DNA of 64,000 nt from Actinopolyspora biskrensis (GCF_013408175.1 NZ_JACBYW010000010.1:1-64000); one strand, 5' to 3'; positions 50,711-59,640 are shown, counted from the stretch's first letter. The notes: generated from the sequence alone by a model not told the origin. Program-made: numbers and translations.

Positions 50711-50758
50711 ACCGCCGCGTTCCTGTGCCACGGATTCGGAACAGGAACGCGGCGGTTG
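50711..50758. terminator. Perfect 17-bp stem terminator after the NmrA-like gene
   Basis: AACCGCCGCGTTCCTGT (50711-50727) and ACAGGAACGCGGCGGTT (50742-50758) are perfectly complementary around a 14-base loop. This is one of the strongest hairpins in the window. It ends the left transcript of the cluster. The following 296 bp (to 51054) contain no supported gene. Confidence 0.85.
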
Positions 50759-51054
50759 TCCCGTCATTCCGGACCCGACTGATCTCGTCGTCCGTTCCAA
50801 CCAGCGAATTCCTCGCGCCGGCGCGGCCGTGAGGTCCGAACCTCAGCGATGTTTCCTTCCGCGGCGGAACTGATCCCGCGCTTGGTAAGACGGTTCCGGA
50901 AGGATTTCCGCTGCGTCCCCACCGTGGCGGAGCTCTCGTCAGTCTTCAGCGGAACCTTCAGGACCTCGCCGCGCCTCACGGCCGGTTCCGCGACGAAACC
51001 CGCCACGAACCACCGTTGTTACATTCACGTCGATTGCACGAGGTACGGAGCGTT

Positions 51055-52191
51055 ATGCGTCTTCTGTTTGCCACACCTCCCGGTTATGGTCACCTTTTCC
51101 CGATGGTCCCGCTGGCACACTCCGCGCTCGTCGCCGGGCATCACGTCCTGAGCGGAACGAGTGGGCCCACAGTGGAGGCCTCGGTCCACGCCGGTCTCCC
51201 CACGCTCGATGTTGCTCCGGACAAGCAGGTCGCCGCCCCTTACTTCCGCCTCGGCGAGGCGATCATGAACGAGGGGACCGCGACCGAGGACCTCGTCCGC
51301 GAGGTGTTCGGGAGGTTCGGAGAGATCAGCGAACTCATGCTGGACGGCCTTGTCCGAGCGGCCGAGGAGTGGGGAGCGGATGCGGTGGTCTACCCCCCCG
51401 CGTTCCCCGCAGGCCTCGTCGCGGCGCGCGTTGCGGGGATCCGTGCTGTGATGCACGGGATCGGCTTCCGGCGTCCCACGCTGCTACCTGCTCTGGAGAA
51501 CCTCGAGAGCACTGACGGTGGACCACGGACGGCGGATTCGGAGAAGGAACCCGACGTCGAAATCAACGTGAGCCCGAGCTCGGTCGAACCGGAGCCGGTT
51601 CCCGGGGCGCTTCCGATGAGGTACGGCTCGTACAACGGGGGAGCCGAATTGCCCTGGTGGTCGCTCACCAGCACGGACAAACCTCGTGTCGCGGTCACCC
51701 TAGGTTCGATGTCGTCGACGGTCCGCGAGGGTGAGCTGTTGACCCGGATCATCCGCGGTGCGGAGAACTTGGGGGTGGAAATCGTCCTCACCTCCGCGAG
51801 CATGGACCTCCCGGCGTTGCCGAAACCCCTGCCGGACTACGTCCGCGTCGTCGACTGGTTGCCGCTCAACATGCTGCTGGCGACATGTCAGGCGGTAGTC
51901 CACCACGGTGGCTCGGGATCGACTTTCACCGCGCTTCGTGCCGGTGTGCCGCAACTCGTCGTTCCGCACGGCGGGGACCGGCTGGATAACGCGACGGCCG
52001 TGGAGCGGCGTGGTTGTGGTCGCGCGCTGTCGCTCTCCGAGACGACGTCGGCCGACGTCGCCGACAAACTCCGGGAGGTCTTCGAAGACCCCGGATACCG
52101 TGCGGCGAGTACTGAGGTCGCGGAGGAGATGGCTTCGATGCCAGGTCCGGAGAGCGTGATCTCCCGGCTCGACTCGGAGATCCTCGTCTGA
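51055..52191 (+). CDS. EryCIII/UrdGT-like antibiotic glycosyltransferase, copy A
   Basis: 378 residues, GT-B. MRLLFATPPGYGHLFPMVPLAHSALVAGHHV opens it. Family features are ELMLDGLVRAAEEWGADAVVYPP, AVMHGIGFRRPT, VAVTLGSM and AVVHHGGSGSTFTALRAGVPQLVVPHGGDRLDNA. This branch attaches deoxysugars (dTDP donors) to polyketides. The neighbouring dTDP-sugar genes supply a likely donor. The ATG at 51055 is chosen because the beta1 strand begins there, preceded by ACGGAG. It shares most blocks with the glycosyltransferase at 55939, so the two are recent paralogues, perhaps for two sugars of one chain. Confidence 0.9.
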   Translation: MRLLFATPPGYGHLFPMVPLAHSALVAGHHVLSGTSGPTVEASVHAGLPTLDVAPDKQVAAPYFRLGEAIMNEGTATEDLVREVFGRFGEISELMLDGLVRAAEEWGADAVVYPPAFPAGLVAARVAGIRAVMHGIGFRRPTLLPALENLESTDGGPRTADSEKEPDVEINVSPSSVEPEPVPGALPMRYGSYNGGAELPWWSLTSTDKPRVAVTLGSMSSTVREGELLTRIIRGAENLGVEIVLTSASMDLPALPKPLPDYVRVVDWLPLNMLLATCQAVVHHGGSGSTFTALRAGVPQLVVPHGGDRLDNATAVERRGCGRALSLSETTSADVADKLREVFEDPGYRAASTEVAEEMASMPGPESVISRLDSEILV

Positions 52192-53017
52192 CCCGCTGTG
52201 GTTGGACGGGACGAACAGCGCACTGCTCCCTCTGCTCCGGTGGGTTGACGGAGCGGTGCGTTCGGTAAGCGGTGCCCGGAGTCCCTCGTCCGGCGGACCT
52301 CGAGCGGGAGCTGACTCGACGTGACGGGCGCTCCGTAGCGGAGCGGGGTGGCGGGCTCCTCCGCGGCCGCTCCGGGGACGTTCGACCGCCCGGTGGCCCC
52401 GGAGGAGTGTGCTCGGTAGTCGATCGCGGGGACCGAGGACGAGTGCCGGATGCTGACGAGCGTGACCGCCGTGCCCGGTGCGGAGGGCCCCACCGATACG
52501 TAGCGGGGCCGGTGACCGGTTGTCGGCGGGGACATGTCGAACGACGAGGGCACCGACCGTGCGTCCGGTACGTGACTGCCCGCTGCCGAGGCCGCTGTGG
52601 TCGAGGACCGGTCCCGCGCGCCCGGTGAGTGCGCTACCGCTCGCACCCGGTCGTTCGAATCCGATCGGTCCCGGGCCCGGTCGTCCCTCCCAGTGGAACG
52701 TGTTTTCCGGTGGACTCCCGGAATCAGTGCACTTCTTCGGGGGACGGAAAACTCCCCGGGACGCACGGTGCTGTTCCGGATCCGTGCCCGTAGGCGGCCG
52801 GACGGACGCAGCCGAACAGCGCACTGCTCGGAAAAGGGCGGGGGACCTTGTTCGGAGGACCTGCCGTGCCCGGAAAATTGATCGGCGGCAGCTGTCCTCC
52901 GAGGTGCTTTATACGGTTGTTCACCAGGGTGTGACCGGTTTGTCGAGTGACTTCTTCCCGCGGTCGCAAAATTGTCGTAAAAGGCTGTGACAGCACTGTC
53001 GTGCAGAGAGGTTTAGA
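52192..53017. other. Gene-free 0.8 kb region with a 17-bp direct repeat
   Basis: No frame shows a domain; the long frames on both strands are arginine/serine/proline-rich. CGAACAGCGCACTGCTC occurs exactly at 52212-52228 and 52813-52829. The last 100 bases (52910-53010) are AT-richer and hold the promoter of the sugar operon. The region may be the remnant of a lost gene. Confidence 0.55.
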
Positions 53018-53881
53018 ATGAAGGGGATCATACTTGCCGGGGGCAGCGGAACACGTCTTCACCCGATAACTCACGCTGTTTCCAAACAGCTCGTCCCGGT
53101 CTACGACAAACCGATGATCTACTACCCGCTTTCAGTGCTCATGCTTGCGGGGATCCGGGATATTCTGATCATAACCTCCCCGGGAGACGTGAAAAATTTC
53201 AGCGCGCTGCTCGGGGACGGTGAATCACTTGGTATTTCCATAAGCTATGCGACGCAGGAAAAACCGAGAGGGATAGCTGACGCCCTGGCGATCGGTTCCG
53301 AACACATAGGTGGGGACTCGGTGGCGTTGATACTCGGGGACAATATTTTCCACGGCCCGGGCTTCTCGTGGTCCCTGAAGCAGAACCTGGATTCGATCGA
53401 CGGGTGTGTTCTTTTCGGGTACCCGGTGCACGACCCGGAGCGCTACGGTGTCGGGGAAGTGGACTCGCACGGACGAATCGTTTCGATCGAGGAAAAGCCC
53501 GAGAAACCACGTTCGAACCGTGCCATAACCGGGTTGTACGCCTATGACAACGACGTCGTGTCCATGGTGGAGGAGCTGCGGCCCTCCTCGCGGGGGGAGC
53601 TGGAAATCACCGATGTGAACCGGATGTACATGGAACGAGGAAAGGCGCGGCTGGTCGATCTCGGACGTGGTTTCGCCTGGCTCGACACCGGCACCCCGGA
53701 AGCGCTTATCGAGGCTGGTCAGTACGTCAGGGCTCTGGAGGTGCGTCAAGGGGTGCGAATCGCTTGCATCGAGGAAATCGCCTTCCGCATGGGATTCATC
53801 GACCAGGAGTCCTGTTATCGAATGGGGCTGCGTCTGAACAAGTCGGAGTACGGTCGGTACATAATGGAACTGGCCGGGTAG
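53018..53881 (+). CDS. rmlA: Glucose-1-phosphate thymidylyltransferase
   Basis: 287 residues, the standard RmlA length. The nucleotide-binding motif GGSGTRLHP is at residues 8-16, LVPVYDKPMIYYPLSVLMLAGI at 25-46, and the sugar-binding core includes ILGDNIFHG (about 106-114), GRIVSIEEKPEKP and GLYAYDN. It makes dTDP-glucose from glucose-1-phosphate and dTTP. The ATG at 53018 follows AGAGAGG. It begins a run of sugar genes (rmlA, rmlB, FkbM methyltransferase, glycosyltransferase, ketoreductase), so it serves the pathway's deoxysugar rather than, or besides, the cell wall. Its codon use is more A/T-rich than that of its neighbours. Confidence 0.95.
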   Translation: MKGIILAGGSGTRLHPITHAVSKQLVPVYDKPMIYYPLSVLMLAGIRDILIITSPGDVKNFSALLGDGESLGISISYATQEKPRGIADALAIGSEHIGGDSVALILGDNIFHGPGFSWSLKQNLDSIDGCVLFGYPVHDPERYGVGEVDSHGRIVSIEEKPEKPRSNRAITGLYAYDNDVVSMVEELRPSSRGELEITDVNRMYMERGKARLVDLGRGFAWLDTGTPEALIEAGQYVRALEVRQGVRIACIEEIAFRMGFIDQESCYRMGLRLNKSEYGRYIMELAG

Positions 53882-53921
53882 TGGTCAACGGGTGCGCGGC
53901 GCACCGGAAAAGGAAATCAAA

Positions 53922-54902
53922 ATGAATATTCTGGTCACAGGAGGGGCAGGATTTATAGGTTCGAACTACGTGCGAAAGCTGTTCCAAGGGGAGTACCCGT
54001 CCTTCGACGGAGCGGGGGTAACCGTTTTGGACAAGCTGTCGTACGCGGGGAACCGAAAGAACCTCGCTCCGGTGGAGGGCAGCGACCGGTTTCACTTCGT
54101 CCGAGGAGATATTTGCGACCCCGCCGTCGTGCGTAGCGCGATGCGTGATGCCGATGTTGTCGTGAACTTTGCCGCGGAATCGCATGTAGACAATTCGATC
54201 AAAGGATCGAAGGGTTTTGTCGAGACCAATGTTCTGGGTACGCAGAACCTGCTTCAAGAGGCTTTGCGCGCCGAGGTGGATAAATTCGTCCACGTGTCGA
54301 CGGACGAGGTGTACGGCAGCGCCGAATCGGGCAGCTGGACGGAGGAGGAGCCACTGGACCCCAGGTCTCCGTACTCGGCTTCGAAAGCGAGCTCCGATCT
54401 GATGGTGATGGCTTTCAACCGGACGTACGGTTTGCCCGCTTGCATCACGCGGTGCTCCAACAACTATGGGCCCTACCAGTTTCCGGAGAAGGTCGTACCG
54501 CTGTTCATCACGAACCTGTTGGAAGGTGTTCCGGTCCCGCTGTACGGGGACGGCACAAATGTTCGTGACTGGCTACACGTCGATGACCACTGCGCGGGTG
54601 TTCAACTAGTTGCGGAGAGCGGAAGGCCGGGAGAGGTCTACAATATAGGTGGAGGAACCGAGCTGAGCAACCGAGAACTCACCGAACGGTTGCTCGAGGC
54701 TTTGGGGGAAGACCGGTCGATGATCACTCGGGTCCCGGACAGGCTCGGTCACGACTGGCGTTACTCGGTGGACAGCGGAAAGATTCGTGGCGAACTCGGG
54801 TACTGCCCGCGCGTGAGTTTTTCAGAGGGATTGTCCGAAACAGTTCGCTGGTACCGGGAGAACCAGGAATGGTGGGCCCCGCTCAAGCGTGCGAAATCGT
54901 AA
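53922..54902 (+). CDS. rmlB: dTDP-glucose 4,6-dehydratase
   Basis: 326 residues. The NAD motif is TGGAGFIGSNYV (residues 6-17). STDEVYGS near residue 125 holds the catalytic Thr-Asp-Glu, and the YSASKAS motif near 151 supplies Tyr and Lys. RCSNNYGPYQFPEKVVPLFITNLLEG and YGDGTNVRDWLHVDDHC are diagnostic. It converts dTDP-glucose to dTDP-4-keto-6-deoxyglucose. The ATG at 53922 has AAAGGAAA seven bases away; the upstream start at 53892 adds ten non-conserved residues. It is 40 bp after rmlA, the same operon. Confidence 0.95.
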   Translation: MNILVTGGAGFIGSNYVRKLFQGEYPSFDGAGVTVLDKLSYAGNRKNLAPVEGSDRFHFVRGDICDPAVVRSAMRDADVVVNFAAESHVDNSIKGSKGFVETNVLGTQNLLQEALRAEVDKFVHVSTDEVYGSAESGSWTEEEPLDPRSPYSASKASSDLMVMAFNRTYGLPACITRCSNNYGPYQFPEKVVPLFITNLLEGVPVPLYGDGTNVRDWLHVDDHCAGVQLVAESGRPGEVYNIGGGTELSNRELTERLLEALGEDRSMITRVPDRLGHDWRYSVDSGKIRGELGYCPRVSFSEGLSETVRWYRENQEWWAPLKRAKS

Positions 54903-54929
54903 ACGAAATACCCAGGAGGCATCGTGAAC

Positions 54930-55709
54930 ATGAGTTCGGAGTCCGCGCTGGAAACATTCACCCTTCCGGACGGACGTGAGTTGCTTTGCACAAATGCTGA
55001 TGACGCGGACGCGGTCTGGCGAGAGATCCTCGACGGTACGACGTACTCCGCGGCCGCGGAGTCGCTCGAGCCCGGTGAAACAGTAGTCGACGTCGGGGCC
55101 CACTTCGGTGTCACTTCGCTGTACTTCTCCGACCAGTCGAGCGAGGTTGAAGTAATCGCTTGTGAACCCGCACCGCAGTCCTTCTTGTGCCTCGAAGAAA
55201 ATTTTGGGCGGCACCTGAAGAGCGGTGTGTGCGTTCAAACTGCTGTTGGATCCCGCTCCGGGGAGGCACAGCTCACCTACTACCCGCACCAAACCACGAT
55301 GGCGACCCTGCACGTGGACGACGAGGATGACAAGCTCAATTTGGACACCATTTTGAGCAATATCGGCCTCGAGGAGTCGGCACGTGTCGCGTACTGGGAC
55401 AGGTCGCGAAGTGGCTCACAGCATGTCACGGTGCCGATCAGGACGCTCAGCGACATATTCGCCGAGCGCGGTGTGACCAGGGTCGGTTTGCTGAAGGTCG
55501 ACGTGGAGCGTTCCGAGCTCGATGTCCTCCTTGGGATAAGCGAATCTGATTACCGAATGATTCGCAACATCGTTATGGAGGTTCACGACGTCGATGACAA
55601 CCTGCGACGTGTCAGTGATCTGCTCCGGTCGAGAGGGTTTCGGTTGGAGACTTCCCAGGACAGTGTTTTCGAAGGCGGAAGCGTGTACACCGTGCTGGCG
55701 AAAAAATGA
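54930..55709 (+). CDS. FkbM family methyltransferase
   Basis: 259 residues. The SAM site is VDVGAHFGVTSLYF (about 53-66) followed by VEVIACEPAPQSFLCLEENF. The FkbM signature LLKVDVERSELDVLLG occurs at about 190-205 with IVMEVHD. FkbM-type enzymes O-methylate hydroxyls, including sugar hydroxyls, in macrolide and other pathways. Position between rmlB and a glycosyltransferase suggests that it methylates the sugar or the glycoside. AGGAGG (54914-54919) serves the ATG at 54930; a GTG at 54924 is closer and also possible. The insert HQTTMATLHVDDEDDKLNLD may determine substrate choice. Confidence 0.85.
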   Translation: MSSESALETFTLPDGRELLCTNADDADAVWREILDGTTYSAAAESLEPGETVVDVGAHFGVTSLYFSDQSSEVEVIACEPAPQSFLCLEENFGRHLKSGVCVQTAVGSRSGEAQLTYYPHQTTMATLHVDDEDDKLNLDTILSNIGLEESARVAYWDRSRSGSQHVTVPIRTLSDIFAERGVTRVGLLKVDVERSELDVLLGISESDYRMIRNIVMEVHDVDDNLRRVSDLLRSRGFRLETSQDSVFEGGSVYTVLAKK

Positions 55710-55938
55710 AGCGATGAACCGATGATTTCACCTTCCGGCGGTGCCGGAAGGATTTTCTCGTTGGGCGCTCCCGCGCCTGGAGCGCCGTTTTGATCGTGCC
55801 GATCCAGCGCTGTTCTTTTTTCTTGGTTCGGTTTCGCGCGTCCGTCGATGTGTACTTTATCGCGGACTTTCCCGTTTTTGTCGTCCGGTCGGTGCGACCG
55901 ACTCCGGTTTCTGTACCGATCTTGGTGAGGAGCTGTCA

Positions 55939-57102
55939 TTGCGACTTCTGTTTACTTCTCCGCCGGGAATGGCCCATCTGTATCCGATGACCCCCCTGGC
56001 CCATGCCGCGCGTACCAGCGGGCACGAGGTGCTCGTGGCCACCAGTGGAGCCACGGTGTCGGCCGCCACCGGCGCCGGGCTCCACACAGTGGACATAGCT
56101 CGTGGGCAAGGGGTCGACCGGCCGTACGAGCAGCTTGCGGAAACGGTCAAGGAGTCCGAGCTCGCTCCTCCGGAGCTCATGGTGGAGGTCGCCACCCGTT
56201 TCGGAGAGATGAGTGAGCTCATGCTGGACGGACTGGTGCGGACGGCCAAGGCGTGGCGGGCGGACGCGATCGTCTACCCTCCCGCTTTCCCGGCTGGACT
56301 GCTCGCCGCGAAAATATGCGGTATCCACAGCGTCCTGCACGGTTTTGGGTTGCGGCGTCCGACACTCATGCCTGCCATGGAGCAGCTGCTGGATACGGCG
56401 AGTGGCTGGGGAGTGACAGCGCTGCCCCGAGATCCGGACCTCGAGATCAGCATAAGTCCGCCCACGGTGGAAGCCGCGTCCATGACACCGGACTCGATGC
56501 AGGGACAGGAGAACGCCGATGCCCTGCGTATGCGTTACCTGCCCGAAAACGGCGGAGCGGAGCTTCCGAGTTGGTTGGTCGAGGAGAGCGCACGGCCACG
56601 GGTAGTGGTGACTCTGGGATCGATGCCTTCCACCGTCGGGGACGGTGATGTGCTCTCGGAAATAGTCCGTGGTGCGGGGGACATGGACGTCGAACTCGTC
56701 CTGATGTCCGCTCGGTCCGACCTTCCGGGGATGCCGGAAAAGATTCCTGACAACGTGCGAATGGTCGGTTGGCTCCCGATTCCCGCGCTTCTGTCGAGCA
56801 GTTCGTCGATTGTCCATCACGGGGGCATGGGGAGCACGTTCGCCGCTTTCGCGGCCGGCGTTCCGCAGGTGGTCGTTCCACATGGAGGGGACCGCGTCTA
56901 CAACGCCCAGGTCGTCGACGAGTGCGGTGCCGGGTTGAGCATCCCCCTGTTCGAGGTGGACGAGGCACGAGTCGGGAGAGAGCTTCGGCGCATCTTGAAC
57001 ACGCCAGGGTATTCGCAGGTCAGCGATGTGATATCGCGAGAGATGGCGGGTGGGATGAGCCCGCATGACGTCGTGCACCGGATGACGGAGATCTTCTCGT
57101 GA
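55939..57102 (+). CDS. EryCIII/UrdGT-like antibiotic glycosyltransferase, copy B
   Basis: 387 residues, GT-B. LRLLFTSPPGMAHLYPMTPLAHAART opens the protein. Conserved blocks shared with the gene at 51055 are SELMLDGLVR, ADAIVYPPAFPAGL, LHGFGLRRPTLMPAMEQL, VVVTLGSMPSTVGDGD and IVHHGGMGSTFAAFAAGVPQVVVPHGGDRVYNA. It should transfer a dTDP-activated 6-deoxysugar. The TTG at 55939 has GAGGAG six bases upstream; frames upstream are noise. It differs from copy A by an insert around residues 155-190. A ketoreductase follows 87 bp later. The two copies probably add successive or different sugars. Confidence 0.9.
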   Translation: MRLLFTSPPGMAHLYPMTPLAHAARTSGHEVLVATSGATVSAATGAGLHTVDIARGQGVDRPYEQLAETVKESELAPPELMVEVATRFGEMSELMLDGLVRTAKAWRADAIVYPPAFPAGLLAAKICGIHSVLHGFGLRRPTLMPAMEQLLDTASGWGVTALPRDPDLEISISPPTVEAASMTPDSMQGQENADALRMRYLPENGGAELPSWLVEESARPRVVVTLGSMPSTVGDGDVLSEIVRGAGDMDVELVLMSARSDLPGMPEKIPDNVRMVGWLPIPALLSSSSSIVHHGGMGSTFAAFAAGVPQVVVPHGGDRVYNAQVVDECGAGLSIPLFEVDEARVGRELRRILNTPGYSQVSDVISREMAGGMSPHDVVHRMTEIFS

Positions 57103-57189
57103 CGGGGAGGTTCTCCTCGTCCCGCCCTCGTGGATCCGTTGTTCGTGCTTCTCGAATTCTGATGGTGAATACCCAGAGTTGGCCGGGAG

Positions 57190-57939
57190 ATGGCTGTGGA
57201 AATTATAGGCAGAGGATTCCTTGCGCGACACTTGAACTTGAATATCGGTGACAGGCACCCGGACGTGACCGTGATCGCGGCCGGTGTGACGAATGTGGGG
57301 ACCACTTCGGCGGAGGAGTTCGACAGAGAAGCCACTCTCGTGTACGAAGCATTACGCAGGTGCCGGGCACAGGGGCGTACGGTCGTGTTCTTCTCCACCG
57401 CCTCGGCAGGAATGTACGGTGCGACGGATTCGCCAGGAACGGAGGAGGGAGCGGTGTTTCCCTCCACGGCGTACGGGCGCCACAAACTGGGACTCGAGCG
57501 CGTGTTGGCCACGTCGGGTGCGGACTGGCTGGCACTACGAGTGAGTCACGTCGTGGGGAGCGGGCAGCGGAAGTACCAGCTGATGCCGGCCCTCGCGAAC
57601 CAGGTTCGCGCCGGTGCGGTCACGTTGCACAGGGGAGCGGTACGGGACCTGATCGACGCCGAGCACATGGTGAGCATCCTTGACAGGCTTCTGGAAAAAG
57701 GTGTTTCAGGTGAAGTTTTCAACCTGGCTTCCGGTTTTTCGTACTCGGTGGAGGAGATAGTTGGGGAGTTGGAGAGTTCTTTGGGCGTGGTCGCGAGCAA
57801 GAGTGTGGTCGAGTCACCGACGGAGAACGCCTCGGTGAGTGTCGGCAAGATCCGTGAGTATGTTCCGGAGTTCGAGGAGTTCGGATTCGGTCCCGGGTAC
57901 TTGTCCCTGTTGCTCGATCGGTACCTGTCGACGTGGTGA
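57190..57939 (+). CDS. NDP-sugar 4-ketoreductase-like SDR
   Basis: 249 residues. The N-terminus is unusually short (MAVEIIGRGFLARHL): the usual Gly-rich loop is reduced to IGRGFLA. VVFFSTASAGMYG supplies the catalytic Ser/Thr, and TAYGRHKLGLERVL holds the Tyr-x3-Lys pair. VRDLIDAEHMVSILDRLL and GEVFNLASG follow the epimerase/dehydratase pattern. It probably reduces the 4-keto group of dTDP-4-keto-6-deoxyglucose, giving a 6-deoxyhexose such as D-fucose. No 2,3-dehydratase, 3-aminotransferase or 3,5-epimerase occurs in the window, so a simple 6-deoxysugar is favoured. That is inference. Confidence 0.75.
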   Translation: MAVEIIGRGFLARHLNLNIGDRHPDVTVIAAGVTNVGTTSAEEFDREATLVYEALRRCRAQGRTVVFFSTASAGMYGATDSPGTEEGAVFPSTAYGRHKLGLERVLATSGADWLALRVSHVVGSGQRKYQLMPALANQVRAGAVTLHRGAVRDLIDAEHMVSILDRLLEKGVSGEVFNLASGFSYSVEEIVGELESSLGVVASKSVVESPTENASVSVGKIREYVPEFEEFGFGPGYLSLLLDRYLSTW

Positions 57940-58282
57940 TCGCGCAGGACGGTTGTACGAGCGTGTGACGTCGGGTGATGGTTCCTGCCTCGTGTTCCGC
58001 GATCGATTCGGCGGTGTGGAGGAGGTTCATCGGTGCGTGGCTGTTCCGCACGTGTCGCTCCTCGGAGGGGCCGTACGGCCGAAGCACGGGTCCGGCGGAC
58101 CCCGGGAGGAGGGTGTTCCCCTCTCCTCCCCGGAAGAGGGGTGTTGTCGCACCGCTGCAGCTCCGGCGACCGGAAACGGTGCTTGTGATCGATATCACCG
58201 TCCGTTGACTTCCAGTTGGCTCGAAGTATCACGGTGTCGGGTGTTGCTGGGACCGATCACCGAGACCGATGGGGGAAATTCG
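57940..58282. other. Gene-free spacer with a small hairpin
   Basis: No gene recognised. CCCCTCT (58118-58124) and AGAGGGG (58135-58141) form a 7-bp stem that may end the sugar operon. The following 140 bp must contain the promoter of the second NmrA-like gene. Confidence 0.5.
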
Positions 58283-59107
58283 ATGATTCTGGTGACGTCG
58301 GCGACCGGGAACGTGGGTGGCCACCTGGTGCGCCAGCTGCACGAGTCCGGTTTCGCGGTGCGGGCGATGACCCGGGAGCCGAGCCGGGCCAGCGTGCCTG
58401 CCGGAGTGGAGATCGTGGAAGGGGACCTCGAGGCCCCGGAATCCCTCGGGGAGGTTTTCGACGGGGTTACCGGTTTCTTCGTCCTGGGGACGACGGGAGA
58501 CCTTTCCGGCGTGCTCGGCAGGGCCTCGGCCGCCGGCGTGAAACGAGTCGTGCTGGTGTCCACGTTCCTGGCCCGGACACATCCGGATTCCGCCATCGGA
58601 CGGGGTTCGCTGGAGGCGGAACGGCTCGTACGGGAGAGCGATCTCGAGGAGACCGTGCTGCGCCCCTGGGAGTACGCCTCGAACGTGACGGCGTGGGCGG
58701 AGGAGGTACGTGTCGAGGGCGTGGTGCGTCCTCCGACGGCGGGGCTGCCGTCTCCCGCCGTCCATCCCGCCGACATCGCCTCGCTGGCGGCGCACGCGTT
58801 GACGGAGGAGGGGCACGGCGGGCAGACCTACCCGTTGACCGGGCCCGAGGAGCTGACACCGCGGGACAAGGTGCGTGCCCTGGGCGAGGCTCTCGGGCGC
58901 GAACTCGGCTACGAGGAGCGGCAGGACCAGCGGGAACTGGAGCGGCTCTCCGAGCAGGCGCCGGACGAAACTACGGCCGGCTTGATGGTTCCCGGGGTCT
59001 GCTCCCTGGAAAGCCCCGGGGTGACCGACACCGTGGAGCGGATCACCGGCAGCCCGGCCCGGAGCTTCGGGCAGTGGGCCGCGGAGAATGCGCACCTTTT
59101 CCGGTGA
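58283..59107 (+). CDS. NmrA-like NAD(P)-binding reductase, copy 2
   Basis: 274 residues with Rossmann motif SATGNVGGHL (residues 6-15), GVEIVEGDLEAPESL, LVSTFLARTHPDSA and ETVLRPWEYASNVTAWA. It aligns throughout with the protein at 49857 (WEFASN/WEYASN, TPRERV/TPRDKV, FEQWAADHA/FGQWAAENA). It is a cluster reductase of unknown substrate. The ATG at 58283 follows GGGGGAAA. The two copies bracket the sugar/glycosyltransferase block, which suggests a segmental duplication of glycosyltransferase plus reductase. Confidence 0.85.
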   Translation: MILVTSATGNVGGHLVRQLHESGFAVRAMTREPSRASVPAGVEIVEGDLEAPESLGEVFDGVTGFFVLGTTGDLSGVLGRASAAGVKRVVLVSTFLARTHPDSAIGRGSLEAERLVRESDLEETVLRPWEYASNVTAWAEEVRVEGVVRPPTAGLPSPAVHPADIASLAAHALTEEGHGGQTYPLTGPEELTPRDKVRALGEALGRELGYEERQDQRELERLSEQAPDETTAGLMVPGVCSLESPGVTDTVERITGSPARSFGQWAAENAHLFR

Positions 59108-59449
59108 ACGGTTTCCCGCCGTGGTGATCGTCATCCGCAGGAAGGAGGGTCACTTCGCCGCCCGGAGGACGACAGGAGCGTTGCCAGCACGCGACGTGAC
59201 TGGCCCCGTGCCCCGCGCGGACCTCGTTCGAGACGGTTTCGGAAAGTCCGGGAACTCCGGCGAACTCTTCGTCGGTGGTTTCGACCGGCCGGCGTGGATG
59301 CGTGTTCGTGGGGGCTCGGGCCTCGTTCTCGGGTGTTCGTTTCCCGACCGGTGACGCGCACTCATCGCGTGAGTGCGCGTCACCCGCTTCGCGGTTCGCG
59401 AGGTTTCGTTGGCCAGACCGCTGCCCGTGCCGACGCTCGAGGTGGTGAC

Positions 59450-59640
59450 CACAGGCGCTGGTGGGGGCTGGTGGTAACAGCGCTGGCACACCTGCTGATC
59501 ACACTGGACGCCACGATCGTCAACGTCGCTCTGCTGCCGCCCGGCAAGACCGCGGCATCTCGGCGACGGGCCGCCCCCGGGGCATCACCGCCCACGCGCT
59601 CGCTTTCGCGGTACTCGTGGTGCCGGTCTCGGTGAACCCG
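59450..59640 (+). pseudogene. Decayed MFS (DHA2-type) efflux gene fragment
   Basis: RRWWGLVVTALAHLLITLDA, then TIVNVAL, read from about 59453, is the unmistakable first helix of an EmrB/QacA-type pump. After VAL the frame must shift to read GISATGRPRGITAHALAFAVLVVPVS, the next conserved segment, which then stops matching. Nothing of the remaining 12 helices is found. Only some 60 residues survive, so it is a relic. It lies between the NmrA-like gene and the FAD hydroxylase, perhaps once the cluster's second exporter. Confidence 0.7.

Noticed and set aside
50764-51006. 80-codon minus-strand frame between the NmrA-like gene and the glycosyltransferase
   Set aside because: It has no ribosome site, no homology that I recognise and Arg/Ser-rich content.
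51888-52824. Long minus-strand frames over the 52.2-53.0 kb gap
   Set aside because: They overlap the certain glycosyltransferase gene and consist of Arg/Ser/Pro-rich text without domains.
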